Origin: Legionella_A sp049239925
GTDB lineage: Bacteria > Pseudomonadota > Gammaproteobacteria > Legionellales > Legionellaceae
DNA: 14,326 nt
Direction of reading: 5' to 3'
Assembly: GCA_049239925.1 (NCBI GenBank)
Contig: JBMLTO010000033.1
Coordinates: forward strand, 1-14,326
Below the pieces are notes generated by a model. That model did not search any database, was not told the DNA's origin, and saw only the letters and a list, made by a program, of their open reading frames with translations. How positions within the stretch are numbered: the stretch's first letter is position 1; each line of letters begins with the position of its first letter. Shown piece after piece: positions 1 to 6,643 of this stretch. The translations under genes and the position numbers were made by a program.

Positions 1-309
1 GTTTTCGTGGAATAGGGGCTCGTAGATGCTTTCTTATACTTTGTGCATTGCTCGCTGAACAAGTTTATCCTCGAAATTACTAATGCCTAGTCGCCTTGTA
101 GCATCCGGTTTCCCGTCTTTGGGTATCAGTACTTGTCTTACTGCCCCTGGGATGTATGCCATGCGCCTCATTCGCTCCATTAGGTCCCGAAGATGCTCAT
201 TCAGCTTTTCCCCATAACTCGCTTTATCTATCCCATCGATTCCAATCGCCCTCCTTCTGTACAGCTCATGGAAACATGCCCGCAGCGACTCCTCATTGAT
301 CTGGTGAAT
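1..309 (-). pseudogene. Group II intron reverse transcriptase/maturase, N-terminal fragment (decayed)
   Basis: Read on the minus strand, this frame gives the N-terminal part of an LtrA-type group II intron reverse transcriptase. It has a GIDGIDKASYGEKL segment (the usual G-I/V-DG block), RMAYIPGAVRQVLIPK, then KPDATRRLGISNFEDKLVQ, which is the RT block written IPK..G..RPLGI..-..DK-VQ in the family. An in-frame TAA at 34-36 falls where relatives have Leu in K-V-L-E-S-I-Y-E-P, and the matching text ESIYEPLF continues beyond it to the window edge. An in-frame TAG at 310-312 closes the frame upstream, and no normal N-terminus was found. The catalytic YADD block, maturase and endonuclease parts would lie left of position 1. 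Seen: the motifs and two stops. Inferred: a dead intron copy. The call as RT is firm. Confidence 0.88.
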
Positions 310-547
310 CTACGATATTGCATGTGGTTTGGACTGGTATAAAATTCCTTGAGCGCATAGGCTAGAGCCAATGACTGTATTTTAGTATTTTTAGCTGTAA
401 CCTTGGATTTCAATACGTTATTGTTGGTCAAAGGCCCAACCTACAACAGATTGATTAAATTTTAATGCGACACCCCTGCTCGAAAGTGACCTTGATATTC
501 CACCTCAGCACAAAATAGTGGATAATTTGAGTTGGAGTTAGCGTCGT
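310..547. other. Gene-free remnant DNA upstream of the RT fragment
   Basis: No convincing gene is visible here. A 67-codon frame on the minus strand (228-431) runs out of phase over the RT fragment and looks accidental. A short plus-strand frame around 460-534 also has no recognisable family. The stretch could be decayed group II intron domains I-III or another element, but no canonical GUGYG intron 5' end was found. Confidence 0.4.
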
Positions 548-710
548 ATGGGTGCTGAAAAAAGAAGGAAGCCCTAATCTCAGGTGAATGGGACAAGCTT
601 TCCTACTGGGCTCAACGAAAGAAAAAATAGTCTTGATGTTTTTTATTTAGGATCTAGCCCTTCGAGACGCGTGCGTAGCACGCGCCTCAGGGCGAACGGT
701 CCTGGAAAAA
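548..710 (+). repeat. Dispersed repeat copy A, ending in a REP-type palindrome
   Basis: This stretch matches the minus strand of 12737-12903 with only scattered substitutions and small indels. The segment from GCTGAAAAAAG at 554 onward is identical for more than 30 bases. The first 100 bases end one minus-oriented or plus-oriented decayed frame (DKLSYWAQRKKK then stop), which the other copy shares in degenerate form. The last 50 bases form a palindromic REP-like module. The copies face each other across about 12 kb of housekeeping genes. Nature unknown: possibly a gene 3' end plus its palindrome that moved together. Confidence 0.85.
658..705 (+). repeat. REP-type palindrome (intact)
   Basis: The module reads CCCTTCGAGA, then a perfect hairpin CGCGTGC-GTA-GCACGCG (668-684), then CCTCAGGGCGAACGG and TCCTGG. 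The CCCTTCGAG...CTCAGGGCGAACGG frame is the layout of the extragenic palindromes common in many gammaproteobacteria and often mobilised by REP-associated IS200-like transposases (RAYTs). No RAYT gene is in this window. The right arm also forms a second small hairpin, CAGGGC...GGTCCTG. Confidence 0.75.
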
Positions 711-728
711 ATGGCTAAAGTCGAGTAA
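711..728 (+). pseudogene. Five-codon ORF stub MAKVE, 5' end of a lost gene
   Basis: Immediately after the REP palindrome comes ATGGCTAAAGTCGA followed by an in-frame TAA. The same 14 bases, also immediately after a REP right arm, begin the 39-codon frame at 14038-14157 on the minus strand. This suggests a shared 5' end of a gene family of which only the first codons survive here. The downstream sequence holds a 10-bp direct repeat (ATGATATGAG/ATGATATGAA, 741-760) and no coding signal. Confidence 0.45.
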
Positions 729-902
729 TCAGAGTCTATGATGATATGAGATGATATGAATCAAGGAGTATATGTTTTAATTAGTGTGATTACCGAGGGG
801 AAACTGACGGATTAATTACCAGGCAAATAATCCTCCAAATAGACTTCGAGCGACATATCGCTCGAAAAATCTTGGCAGTTTAATTAGCTACCTCTTATTT
901 TG
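729..902. other. Intergenic stretch before the CvfB-like gene
   Basis: No gene is seen. It contains a tandem 10-bp direct repeat at 741-760 and the hairpin at 845-866, described separately. Confidence 0.5.
845..866 (-). terminator. Perfect 9-bp hairpin downstream of the CvfB-like gene
   Basis: TTCGAGCGA (845-853) and TCGCTCGAA (858-866) are perfect inverted repeats with the loop CATA. It lies 37 bases past the stop of the minus-strand gene at 903, so it may end that transcript or protect its 3' end. The T tract expected on the minus strand after the stem is poor (GTCTATTT), so it may not be a classical rho-independent terminator. Confidence 0.5.
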
Positions 903-1733
903 TCAAGAAAGTAGACGTATGCCATTTTCAGTAATTACAATATCACCAGCTTTATACAATTGGCCGATAGCACGCTTAAAATTTTTTTTACTTTCATTAA
1001 ATATTTTCATAATCTCTGCAGCTGAGCTTTTATCGTGTAACGGTAAAAAACCACCAGCTTCTTGTAAAGCCTCTTTGATTCGCAAACTCAGATCATGAAT
1101 ATTATCCTGACCAGTTTTACGTAAAACCACATCAATTTTATTGTCTTCACGAATTTTTTTAATATAACCAACAGTTGTCTGGCCATAACTTAAATTTTGA
1201 AATAATTCATTGGCGTGGATTAACCCCCAATGTCGATGATTAATAATAACTTTCCTACCCAAAGGACTAGTTTCTGCTACTAATAAATTAACTTGGTCTC
1301 CTTGTCTCAACTTGATTGCAGAATTATCCAAATAGTGTTCGATTTTCGAACTAGCAATGATTCTTGATTTCTCGTCTAGACAAGCATAAACAAGATAGGA
1401 ATGCCCCTGTTGCATTGGTCGTTGTTGCAACGATCGAGGAACTAAAAGCTCTTTATCCAATCCCCAATCTAAAAAAGCTCCCACTCGGTTAACCTCGTTT
1501 ACAGTCAACAAAGCAAACTCCCCTACTACAATACCAGGTTTTAAAGTAGTAGCAACCACCCTATTTTCAGAATCAATATAGAGGAAAACATTGATTATTT
1601 GTCCCTGCTCAAGACTTTTAGGTACAAATTTTTTAGGTAAAAAAATATCGCCCCAATCGCCACCCTCTAAATAAACACCAGAACTGGTTTCTTTTAATAC
1701 GATTAACTCATTATATTGGCCAATTTTAATCAT
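903..1733 (-). CDS. CvfB/YitL-family S1-domain RNA-binding protein
   Basis: This 276-aa protein matches the CvfB layout: an N-terminal S1-like domain beginning MIKIGQYNELIVLKE with the hallmark GVYLEGGDWGDIFLPKKFVP, a second S1 unit around GEFALLTVNEVNRVGAFLDWGLDKELLVP, a third S1-like unit around RQGDQVNLLVAE...HRHWGLIHANELF, and a C-terminal winged helix (about residues 225-276, ending AGDIVITENGIRLL). CvfB proteins are cytosolic nucleic-acid-binding regulators; in Staphylococcus aureus CvfB affects virulence gene expression. The exact job here is unknown. The frame is open back to a TTG at 1769, but ATG at 1731-1733 gives the usual family N-terminus, with only a weak GAG as ribosome site. 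The gene stands alone between mobile-element scars. Confidence 0.88.
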   Translation of the reverse strand: MIKIGQYNELIVLKETSSGVYLEGGDWGDIFLPKKFVPKSLEQGQIINVFLYIDSENRVVATTLKPGIVVGEFALLTVNEVNRVGAFLDWGLDKELLVPRSLQQRPMQQGHSYLVYACLDEKSRIIASSKIEHYLDNSAIKLRQGDQVNLLVAETSPLGRKVIINHRHWGLIHANELFQNLSYGQTTVGYIKKIREDNKIDVVLRKTGQDNIHDLSLRIKEALQEAGGFLPLHDKSSAAEIMKIFNESKKNFKRAIGQLYKAGDIVITENGIRLLS

Positions 1734-1783
1734 TATAAGCTCATAATTTGCAATTAATAAGGTTACCAAAAACTCTACTACAC

Positions 1784-1789
1784 ATTATA
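1784..1789 (-). promoter_or_regulatory. Candidate -10 box for the CvfB-like gene
   Basis: A perfect TATAAT on the minus strand lies 50 bases upstream of the chosen ATG. No good -35 is visible at 16-18 bp (AGATAT or similar), so this is tentative. Confidence 0.35.
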
Positions 1790-1867
1790 GTGAGCCTTGT
1801 AATGCCATATCTTATCAAGATATTTTTTGACACTAGCTTACCTAGACTGGTACATACAAGCTATTAA

Positions 1868-2026
1868 ATCACTAGTAACCTTGATATACAAAGGATTATC
1901 CTAAAAAAAGCAAACGACAATGTCTTAAGGCATGCGGTGATGGCGACTATCGATTGGCAGTTTACAACCGAAGACGCCAAAATTAAATTGAAAAGGTTTT
2001 ATCCTGTCTTGCAACCAACAAGATAA
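1868..2026 (+). pseudogene. Transposase C-terminal tail remnant
   Basis: The open plus-strand frame ends with ATIDWQFTTEDAKIKLKRFYP and a stop at 2024-2026. This WQFTT-x-DA-IKLK-LYP ending resembles, from memory, the C-terminus of DDE-type insertion sequence transposases (IS630-like). About 30 codons are recognisable. Upstream codons (LKKANDNVLRHAVM) are in frame but do not show a catalytic DDE residue, and a TAA at 1865 closes the frame. No terminal repeats were found. It is probably a leftover of an old insertion between the CvfB-like gene and the L,D-transpeptidase gene. The family assignment is tentative. Confidence 0.5.
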
Positions 2027-2044
2027 ATGCTCTGAAACGTTTTA

Positions 2045-2602
2045 CTAATAGGGTTTCACCTCAACAGTAGTGCCTATGTCAATAAAGTTCTCATGCAACC
2101 ACTTGGCAGCACTGGGTAATACTCTTACACAGCCATGACTTGCATTATAATTAGGAACGTCGTAGGCCGCATGAATAGAATATCCACCATGAAAGTGCAT
2201 ACAATATGGCATCTTACCGCCACCATGGGTAGCTATTGGATAAATACTCGATTTACAATCGGCGCCTTTCTTTTGATAAACTTTAAATGTACCAGTAACC
2301 GTCCGGCACGAACGGCCGACATCTTTACAAAAGTCTTGCCCGCCTGATGCACTTCCAGTTTTAATACGATTGCCTTGAGCATCGTATGCAGCCCATGCTG
2401 TTGCTTTAGGATCAAAAATAAAAACCTTTTTGCCTGTTGCCGGACGAGTTTTGGGAAAATAATTATCCCCCTTGCTATCCGCAGACATCGATTTAGTATG
2501 ATGGACATATCCTGCATCATCAACTACAGCAGTAGAACTATCCATGGTGCTACATGAAGCGGCTAAAGCAAACACAGGTATTATGACGATTTGATTTTTC
2601 AT
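2045..2602 (-). CDS. L,D-transpeptidase (YkuD domain) lipoprotein, EnhA-like
   Basis: This 185-aa protein starts MKNQIVIIPVFALAASC, a short lipoprotein-type signal with Cys17 as the likely lipidated residue. Residues 57-183 form a YkuD L,D-transpeptidase domain: VFIFDPKATAWAAYDAQG at the start, MHFHGGYSIHAAYDVP (His144), and the catalytic SHGCVRV with Cys158. Such enzymes make 3-3 peptidoglycan cross-links or anchor proteins to peptidoglycan in the periplasm. In Legionella, proteins of this build are annotated as enhanced-entry protein EnhA, so an EnhA-like role in cell-wall remodelling is a reasonable inference. Four further cysteines (92, 99, 116, 134) could form disulfides. The ATG at 2602 is preceded by a strong GGGAGG. 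The cytochrome gene ends 66 bases upstream, so co-transcription is possible. Confidence 0.92.
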   Translation of the reverse strand: MKNQIVIIPVFALAASCSTMDSSTAVVDDAGYVHHTKSMSADSKGDNYFPKTRPATGKKVFIFDPKATAWAAYDAQGNRIKTGSASGGQDFCKDVGRSCRTVTGTFKVYQKKGADCKSSIYPIATHGGGKMPYCMHFHGGYSIHAAYDVPNYNASHGCVRVLPSAAKWLHENFIDIGTTVEVKPY

Positions 2603-2611
2603 GATGTTATT

Positions 2612-2617
2612 CCTCCC
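2612..2617 (-). promoter_or_regulatory. Ribosome binding site GGGAGG for the L,D-transpeptidase
   Basis: GGGAGG on the minus strand lies 9 bases before the ATG and fixes the start at 2602. Confidence 0.75.
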
Positions 2618-2668
2618 TTGTTTTCTTTGTTATCGAGAGGTTTTCAATAAAAGTTTAGAACTTTTAGG

Positions 2669-3091
2669 TTATTTTTTTAACCTTATGTTTCTTATAAATT
2701 CTTTATGATTTTTTATAATTTTCTTTGATTCTTTTTCGGGGATAATGGCTAAAATAGCCAACAACAATTGATAATCTGTACATTCAAAACAACCGCCTCT
2801 AGCAGGCATCATATGAATACCTTGGTCAGTGTGTTGAAATAATAAAGCAAAATCTTGCTGTACTCTCAGGCGCCAATCACGATCACTGTTGATTCGAGGA
2901 GCTCCAAGATTTATTAATGGTTTGCTTGCATGACAATTAGAACAATAATGTTTAACTATGAGCTGGCCTTCATTTGCTTTTCCTTCAATATCCAGAAGAA
3001 AATCTTGTGGACGATGGCTTTTGGCTAGTGCTATAGGGCTTAATATGAAAAAAAATAAATTCACAAAAAAAATTATAATGGCTATTGGCAT
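2669..3091 (-). CDS. Cytochrome c5-like secreted c-type cytochrome
   Basis: The protein has an N-terminal export signal (MPIAIIIFFVNLFFFILSPIALAKS) followed by one haem-c attachment motif CSNCH (Cys50, Cys53, His54 counted from this ATG). The likely axial Met is in HMMPARGG, and a second cysteine pair CFEC (101, 104) follows it; this Met-P-x-x-GG-C-x-x-C-T-D ending is typical of the cytochrome c5 family. It would carry electrons in the periplasm or on the inner membrane. The frame is open to TTG at 3112, but ATG at 3089-3091 has an AGG at 7 bases and yields a clean signal peptide, so I prefer it. The C-terminus is lysine-rich and somewhat longer than usual. It lies upstream of the L,D-transpeptidase gene on the same strand. 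Confidence 0.88.
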   Translation of the reverse strand: MPIAIIIFFVNLFFFILSPIALAKSHRPQDFLLDIEGKANEGQLIVKHYCSNCHASKPLINLGAPRINSDRDWRLRVQQDFALLFQHTDQGIHMMPARGGCFECTDYQLLLAILAIIPEKESKKIIKNHKEFIRNIRLKK

Positions 3092-3112
3092 AAAGCGACC
3101 TGTCAAGCGCAA

Positions 3113-3421
3113 AGATAAAGGTTTAGGCTACATGTTTCAATTCATACTGACAAGTACCATTTTAGATCCAATCAAAATCAATAACCTGTTGATAAATACT
3201 TAGATACATTTGCTTTTCATTGTATGGCTTGCTTGATCCTTATGGTTTTTTGTCTTTGAAAACAACATCATCGGTCATGAGCCATAGAAGTAAACTATTT
3301 AATTCTTATCTCTCAATGACACCTTTTTATTCTACTTTTTTGTTCAAACAATAACTGTCGATCCCTCAGAATCGAGGCTTTTTTTATATTTTTGACAGCT
3401 TAAATCTATTCTTTTTTATTG
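3113..3421. other. Divergent intergenic region between cytochrome and Nudix genes
   Basis: No protein gene is supported; an 81-codon plus-strand frame at 2958-3203 is a shadow of the cytochrome. The region holds the intergenic terminator-like hairpin at 3364-3385 and, at its right edge, the Nudix promoter. A plus-strand small RNA ending at that hairpin is possible but no promoter for it is clear. Confidence 0.4.
3364..3385 (+). terminator. Orphan rho-independent terminator-like hairpin
   Basis: CCTC (3364-3367) and GAGG (3374-3377) pair around AGAATC and are followed by C and seven T residues. The stem is short. No plus-strand gene lies upstream within 250 bases, so if real it ends an unannotated transcript or insulates the Nudix gene. 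Confidence 0.4.
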
Positions 3422-3450
3422 TTGATCAAATAAAAGACCGCAACTATAAT
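3422..3450 (+). promoter_or_regulatory. Sigma70-type promoter of the Nudix gene
   Basis: A -35 box TTGATC (3422-3427) and a perfect -10 TATAAT (3445-3450) are separated by exactly 17 bases. Transcription would begin near 3457, about 24 bases before the ATG. Confidence 0.72.
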
Positions 3451-3480
3451 TCTTCATCAAAGCAACAGCCTCGGTTCATA

Positions 3481-4890
3481 ATGAATGAATTAACTGCTTT
3501 AGTCACTCTAAATGCTCAGCCTTATTTGCCACTAAAAAAGGATGACAACGGCGTGTATCCTATGCCCACCGTACGTTGTGGGATTTTACCTTATTATATT
3601 GACTCAAAAAAACAAATTATCTGGGGTGCTGTTATCACTAACCGAGTGGGCCCTGTTATCATGACACCTCCTGCAGGCACCCAAGATATTTTAATTATTG
3701 ATACCAAATCACAGTCACGATTTACACTAGAGATAGGAAAACCTTTTCCTTCATTAGGGTATGAATTTCTAAATGAACATGTAAACAAATCATTCAGAGG
3801 CCAGGATTACCAAATCATACTAACCTGCTTGGAAAACAATAAATTTGATATATATGTGGAGAACCCTCTAATCACGGCTATTCATGAAGCGCAGGAAGAA
3901 CATGGACTTGATTTGCGACCGGGAAGTAAAGATATTGAATTAGTCAGAAACATATATCAATTGCCTGTTTTAAAATTGTCAGGAAAACAAGGAGCCACCG
4001 CTCAGCAATTTTGGCTGGTATCATTAAATCATAGCAATGGAGTTATCTTAAGTAACGTTAACAAAATTGAGAGTAAAATTAGACGAAATGCGGGCAGAAA
4101 ATTTTATGAAAAAGGTTGCTGGGCCACATTTGAACAGTTTAATCACGCATTGATAGCGGCTAAAACATATGAATACCGACCTAGCGATGAGACGCGGCAA
4201 CCAAATCATGAGTTAATTCCAGGAGCATTAAATGCTTTTGAAGAAACCATTCATTTATTAGGACGAATAGAATCTGTCATTAAAGCAGATTTTAATAAGT
4301 CAGTATTCCCTCACGGCTTCTATCCTTACTTTTCAAGAGCTTCAGGTGAAGAACGACATGAAGTACTCGCCCAATCCGAAGTTAAAATGACACTAAACCC
4401 ATCGTTAATCCTATTATATAACGCACTTAATGCAATGGATGCGTACGGGCTCAAAATTGGTTGCGAAAAAGGTAGGATGGTTCACAGCCATGCCCAACGC
4501 TTACAAGAAAACTTAAATAACTTTGTTTTGAGTGTCTATCTTGAAGACTCACGTGTTAATGAAGAGCTGTTCAAGCGAGAGTTTATTTCATTGCTTTACA
4601 GTAAAAAACATGAGATGCAAAAACATCGAGCGCAATGGAAACCAATAGCCACCAATATCCTCATTGCGTTAACTGGTATAGGCCTCATTGTCTTAATCAT
4701 CAAAGCACTATCACAAACAACAAATGATACATGCCGACAAAAAACTACGATGTTCAATAATTCGTTGTTCTTTGCAAGAACCAACACAGAACGCTTAGCA
4801 GAGAATATTGATAAAGAAGTGACTCGCTTTTCTATAAAAAAACAGAATACTGAGGTACATAATATTTTTGTGGCAAATACGCAACTTTAA
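3481..4890 (+). CDS. Divergent Nudix-fold protein with C-terminal membrane anchor
   Basis: This 469-aa protein has a diverged Nudix domain in its first 220 residues. MTPPAGTQDI (61-70) looks like the P-x-G strand, and E127-x7-HEAQEEHGL (135-143) is the Nudix helix; the metal-binding EEs (139-140) are kept, the usual Arg is His135, and the leading Gly is replaced (Lys121). About 55 residues are inserted between strand and helix. Residues 220-385 are a helical region of unknown family. Residues 388-411 (IATNILIALTGIGLIVLIIKAL) form one membrane span, followed by a polar 58-residue tail. Nudix enzymes hydrolyse nucleoside diphosphate-linked substrates; the substrate here is unknown. A large standalone protein with a late single span in a Legionella-like genome suggests a possible secreted effector, which is inference only. 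There is no clear Shine-Dalgarno; ATG 3481 follows a good promoter. Confidence 0.75.
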   Translation: MNELTALVTLNAQPYLPLKKDDNGVYPMPTVRCGILPYYIDSKKQIIWGAVITNRVGPVIMTPPAGTQDILIIDTKSQSRFTLEIGKPFPSLGYEFLNEHVNKSFRGQDYQIILTCLENNKFDIYVENPLITAIHEAQEEHGLDLRPGSKDIELVRNIYQLPVLKLSGKQGATAQQFWLVSLNHSNGVILSNVNKIESKIRRNAGRKFYEKGCWATFEQFNHALIAAKTYEYRPSDETRQPNHELIPGALNAFEETIHLLGRIESVIKADFNKSVFPHGFYPYFSRASGEERHEVLAQSEVKMTLNPSLILLYNALNAMDAYGLKIGCEKGRMVHSHAQRLQENLNNFVLSVYLEDSRVNEELFKREFISLLYSKKHEMQKHRAQWKPIATNILIALTGIGLIVLIIKALSQTTNDTCRQKTTMFNNSLFFARTNTERLAENIDKEVTRFSIKKQNTEVHNIFVANTQL

Positions 4891-5107
4891 CGGGTAATTT
4901 AGACGTTCAAAGTCTGAAAATTAACTCGATTTAGATTCAATACTCAGAAGAAATCGAAGAACTCACCTTTGCCGCTTAGAAAATCCTTCGAAACCCCGGC
5001 TAGACAGGCTATTCATAACCAGCGCTGACAAATGACAAAATGAAAAACCAGCGTAAGACGAAGAAAAAAAAATAAATTAGTGTAGGTAATAACAAGCAAA
5101 TCTAGTG

Positions 5108-5113
5108 TATACT
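5108..5113 (+). promoter_or_regulatory. Candidate -10 of the cold shock gene
   Basis: TATACT preceded directly by TG lies about 100 bases before the ATG, giving a leader of roughly 90 bases. A second TATAAT is at 5154-5159. Neither has a convincing -35 box, so the choice is uncertain. Confidence 0.35.
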
Positions 5114-5201
5114 GTAATAGAGAATCAATTAGGTTCTTAATTGTAAATAAAATTATAATCGGCACTTATCTAAACTTTGATAATGCTGTTTTAAACATAT
5201 C

Positions 5202-5205
5202 AGGA
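5202..5205 (+). promoter_or_regulatory. Ribosome binding site AGGA of the cold shock gene
   Basis: AGGA is 2 bases from the ATG at 5208 and 8 bases from the ATG at 5214. Only the second spacing is normal, so it decides for the 5214 start. Confidence 0.6.
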
Positions 5206-5213
5206 AAATGAAA

Positions 5214-5420
5214 ATGTCAGAAAAAGTACGTGGTACAGTTAAGTGGTTTAACGAAAGTAAAGGCTTTGGTTTTATTGAAAGCAGTGGTAAAGATTACTTC
5301 GTTCATTTCAGCGCAATTCAAGGCAATGGTTTCAAAACTCTTGCTGAAGGCGCTTCAGTAATGTTCAAAGCAGGACAAGGTCAAAAAGGTCCTCAAGCTG
5401 AAGAAGTTGAAGTGGTATAA
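5214..5420 (+). CDS. CspA-family cold shock protein
   Basis: This 68-aa protein is a complete single cold shock domain. RNP1 is KGFGFIE and RNP2 is DYFVHFSAI; GTVKWFNESKGFGF opens the domain and GPQAEEVEVV closes it. It binds single-stranded RNA and DNA in the cytosol as an RNA chaperone or transcript antiterminator. The GNGFKTLAEGASVMF loop matches the usual family length. Start chosen at 5214 for ribosome-site spacing; MKM from 5208 is the alternative. The gene is monocistronic, convergent with the 22-mer repeat gene, and probably has a regulatory leader, as is known for this family; cold induction itself cannot be seen. Confidence 0.95.
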   Translation: MSEKVRGTVKWFNESKGFGFIESSGKDYFVHFSAIQGNGFKTLAEGASVMFKAGQGQKGPQAEEVEVV

Positions 5421-5467
5421 CTTATTTAACACATTTTCGTCCTTTCGCTAGGAAAAGATGTTTCTTC

Positions 5468-5525
5468 CATCCTGTTGTTTTTTTTAAAGACCACAGGATG
5501 AGTTTAGAATAAAAATTATTATTCT
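5468..5525. terminator. Convergent terminator region (two inverted repeats)
   Basis: CATCCTGT (5468-5475) pairs with ACAGGATG (5493-5500) around a T-rich loop, and AGAATAA (5506-5512) pairs with TTATTCT (5519-5525). They lie between the plus-strand cold shock gene and the minus-strand repeat protein gene and may end both transcripts. Neither stem has a clean T tail on either side. Confidence 0.45.
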
Positions 5526-5573
5526 TTATCATTAAAATCTAATCCTTGTTTAGCATACCAAAAACTACTGTCA

Positions 5574-5897
5574 TTATTTCCGCGAAATAGCCTCCTGATG
5601 AACTTGATTTAGCTGTTGTTGAAAAGAACTTTGTAGCTGTTTCAGTTGAGCCTGATTGATAGCATTTAATTTCTGGATTTGCTCCTGCAAATCTGACTGC
5701 AACTGTTTTAGTTGCCCCTGTATCTGCGAATTTAACAATTTTATTTGATCTTGCTGGTTGGTTTGTATTTTTTGCAATTGTGCTTGAATTTGACTATTTA
5801 AGAGCTGTACTTGCTGTGAAACATTAGCTTCATCCGCATAAACTCCGTGATGTATGACAGATAATAGTACAAGAGATAATAAACTAATGTTTTTCAT
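5574..5897 (-). CDS. Small secreted protein of three 22-residue amphipathic repeats
   Basis: This 107-aa protein has a signal peptide (MKNISLLSLVLLSVIHHGVYA, cut likely after Ala21) and a mature part that is nearly all Gln-rich helix. Residues 31-52, 53-74 and 75-96 are three end-to-end 22-residue repeats, each beginning [QK]-[LK]-LN and containing QAQLKQLQ or a close variant. No cysteine or catalytic motif is present. The period 22 (2 x 11) suits a right-handed coiled coil or an amphipathic lipid-binding helix. The function is unknown; a periplasmic oligomer or envelope-surface role is plausible. The ATG is preceded by GGGAG (5902-5906) at 4 bases. It begins 69 bases after mutH and could be the last gene of that operon. 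Confidence 0.8.
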   Translation of the reverse strand: MKNISLLSLVLLSVIHHGVYADEANVSQQVQLLNSQIQAQLQKIQTNQQDQIKLLNSQIQGQLKQLQSDLQEQIQKLNAINQAQLKQLQSSFQQQLNQVHQEAISRK

Positions 5898-5966
5898 AAA
5901 ACTCCCTTTTATAATAATAAAGCCTGCCCGGTATCCAATAAATAGCTACAATAGTTAAACTGTACT

Positions 5967-6626
5967 TTATAGAATACTTGCAGTAAAGGTAGCACGCAAA
6001 TAAAACCCTCTAGGTAAGGTACGGATTTTATTTCCAGTGTCATTGTAACCATAGCATAGAGACTTACCATTAGCTCCTTTCGGTCTAACTTGTAAATATT
6101 GCCCCATGGACGCGTCAATTTCAGCTAATTTACCAGTGGCTATCATCATTACATGCTCATTCCAATCTGCTTCTAAAATAGCATATTGTTGCATAGATGG
6201 TGACCACAGTATTGCTTTGCCAATGCGACGATGTTCAAATGGCAACTTTTTATTAGCTTCAATCGGCAACCAAAGAACACGTTTTAACTTACCATAACAT
6301 TGCGAACTTACCCAGTGCTCTTGATGAATAGTCAGCAGGGGTATATTCGTAACGTAAGTTGATTCACTTGGTTTACCTAAATGATTAATAGGTAACGTCT
6401 TTAATTCGATACCCAGATGGTGAAAATCTGGAATAGATTGATTGCCAGCGCTGCCTCCTAATGCAAGTTCAATGGCCTGTCCGGCCCATCCTTTACGCCG
6501 CAAAGGGTCGGCAGGAATAATTAACTGTAATTGCCTAGCTAATTGAGATAATGTTAAACCTTCAATTTGGCTACAGCGACTCAATAACTCATTTTCATTT
6601 TGTAATGGATCTCGATTCATTAACAT
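5967..6626 (-). CDS. mutH: DNA mismatch repair endonuclease MutH
   Basis: MutH nicks the unmethylated strand at hemimethylated GATC when activated by MutS and MutL. The catalytic D-x6-E-x-K set is present in DFHHLGIELKTLPI, and the family blocks RRKGWAGQAIELALGGSAGN, HKLKRVLWLPIE-like GKLKRVLWLPIEAN, GKAILWSP, GQYLQVRPKGANGK and RTLPRGFYLRATFTASIL are clear. The tail stops about 8 residues earlier than Escherichia coli MutH. The frame is open to an ATG at 6662, but that codon and the next six lie inside a mobile element (6644-6870). ATG at 6624-6626 or 6618-6620 gives the normal N-terminus. None has a good ribosome site. Without the element the gene would begin about 40-45 bases after the channel gene, so it was probably part of that operon. 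Confidence 0.93.
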   Translation of the reverse strand: MLMNRDPLQNENELLSRCSQIEGLTLSQLARQLQLIIPADPLRRKGWAGQAIELALGGSAGNQSIPDFHHLGIELKTLPINHLGKPSESTYVTNIPLLTIHQEHWVSSQCYGKLKRVLWLPIEANKKLPFEHRRIGKAILWSPSMQQYAILEADWNEHVMMIATGKLAEIDASMGQYLQVRPKGANGKSLCYGYNDTGNKIRTLPRGFYLRATFTASIL

Positions 6627-6643
6627 AAGTTTCAAACAATTTA

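Larger units (their letters stand above)
4891..5213. other. Gene-free leader region of the cold shock gene
   Basis: No gene is seen. Near 4913 a small AGAC/GTCT hairpin follows the Nudix stop. From about 5110 to the ATG the sequence is AT-rich and probably the 5' untranslated leader of the cold shock gene, as is usual for cspA-type mRNAs. Confidence 0.4.

Noticed and set aside
1807..1828. AT-rich hairpin ATATCTT/AAGATAT with a T run
   Set aside because: The stem has almost no GC pairs and no plus-strand gene precedes it, so it is too weak to call a terminator.
2135..2557. Overlapping plus- and minus-strand frames within the L,D-transpeptidase gene
   Set aside because: They are shadows of a gene with a clear family match and ribosome site; none shows a motif.
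2648..2664. AAAAGTT/AACTTTT inverted repeat between the cytochrome and L,D-transpeptidase genes
   Set aside because: The AT-only stem is unlikely to stop transcription; the genes may be co-transcribed.
5909..6118. 69-codon minus-strand frame over the mutH 3' end
   Set aside because: It is out of phase with mutH. It could hint at a frameshifted tail, but the C-terminal text (CSYLLDTGQALLL) does not resemble MutH.
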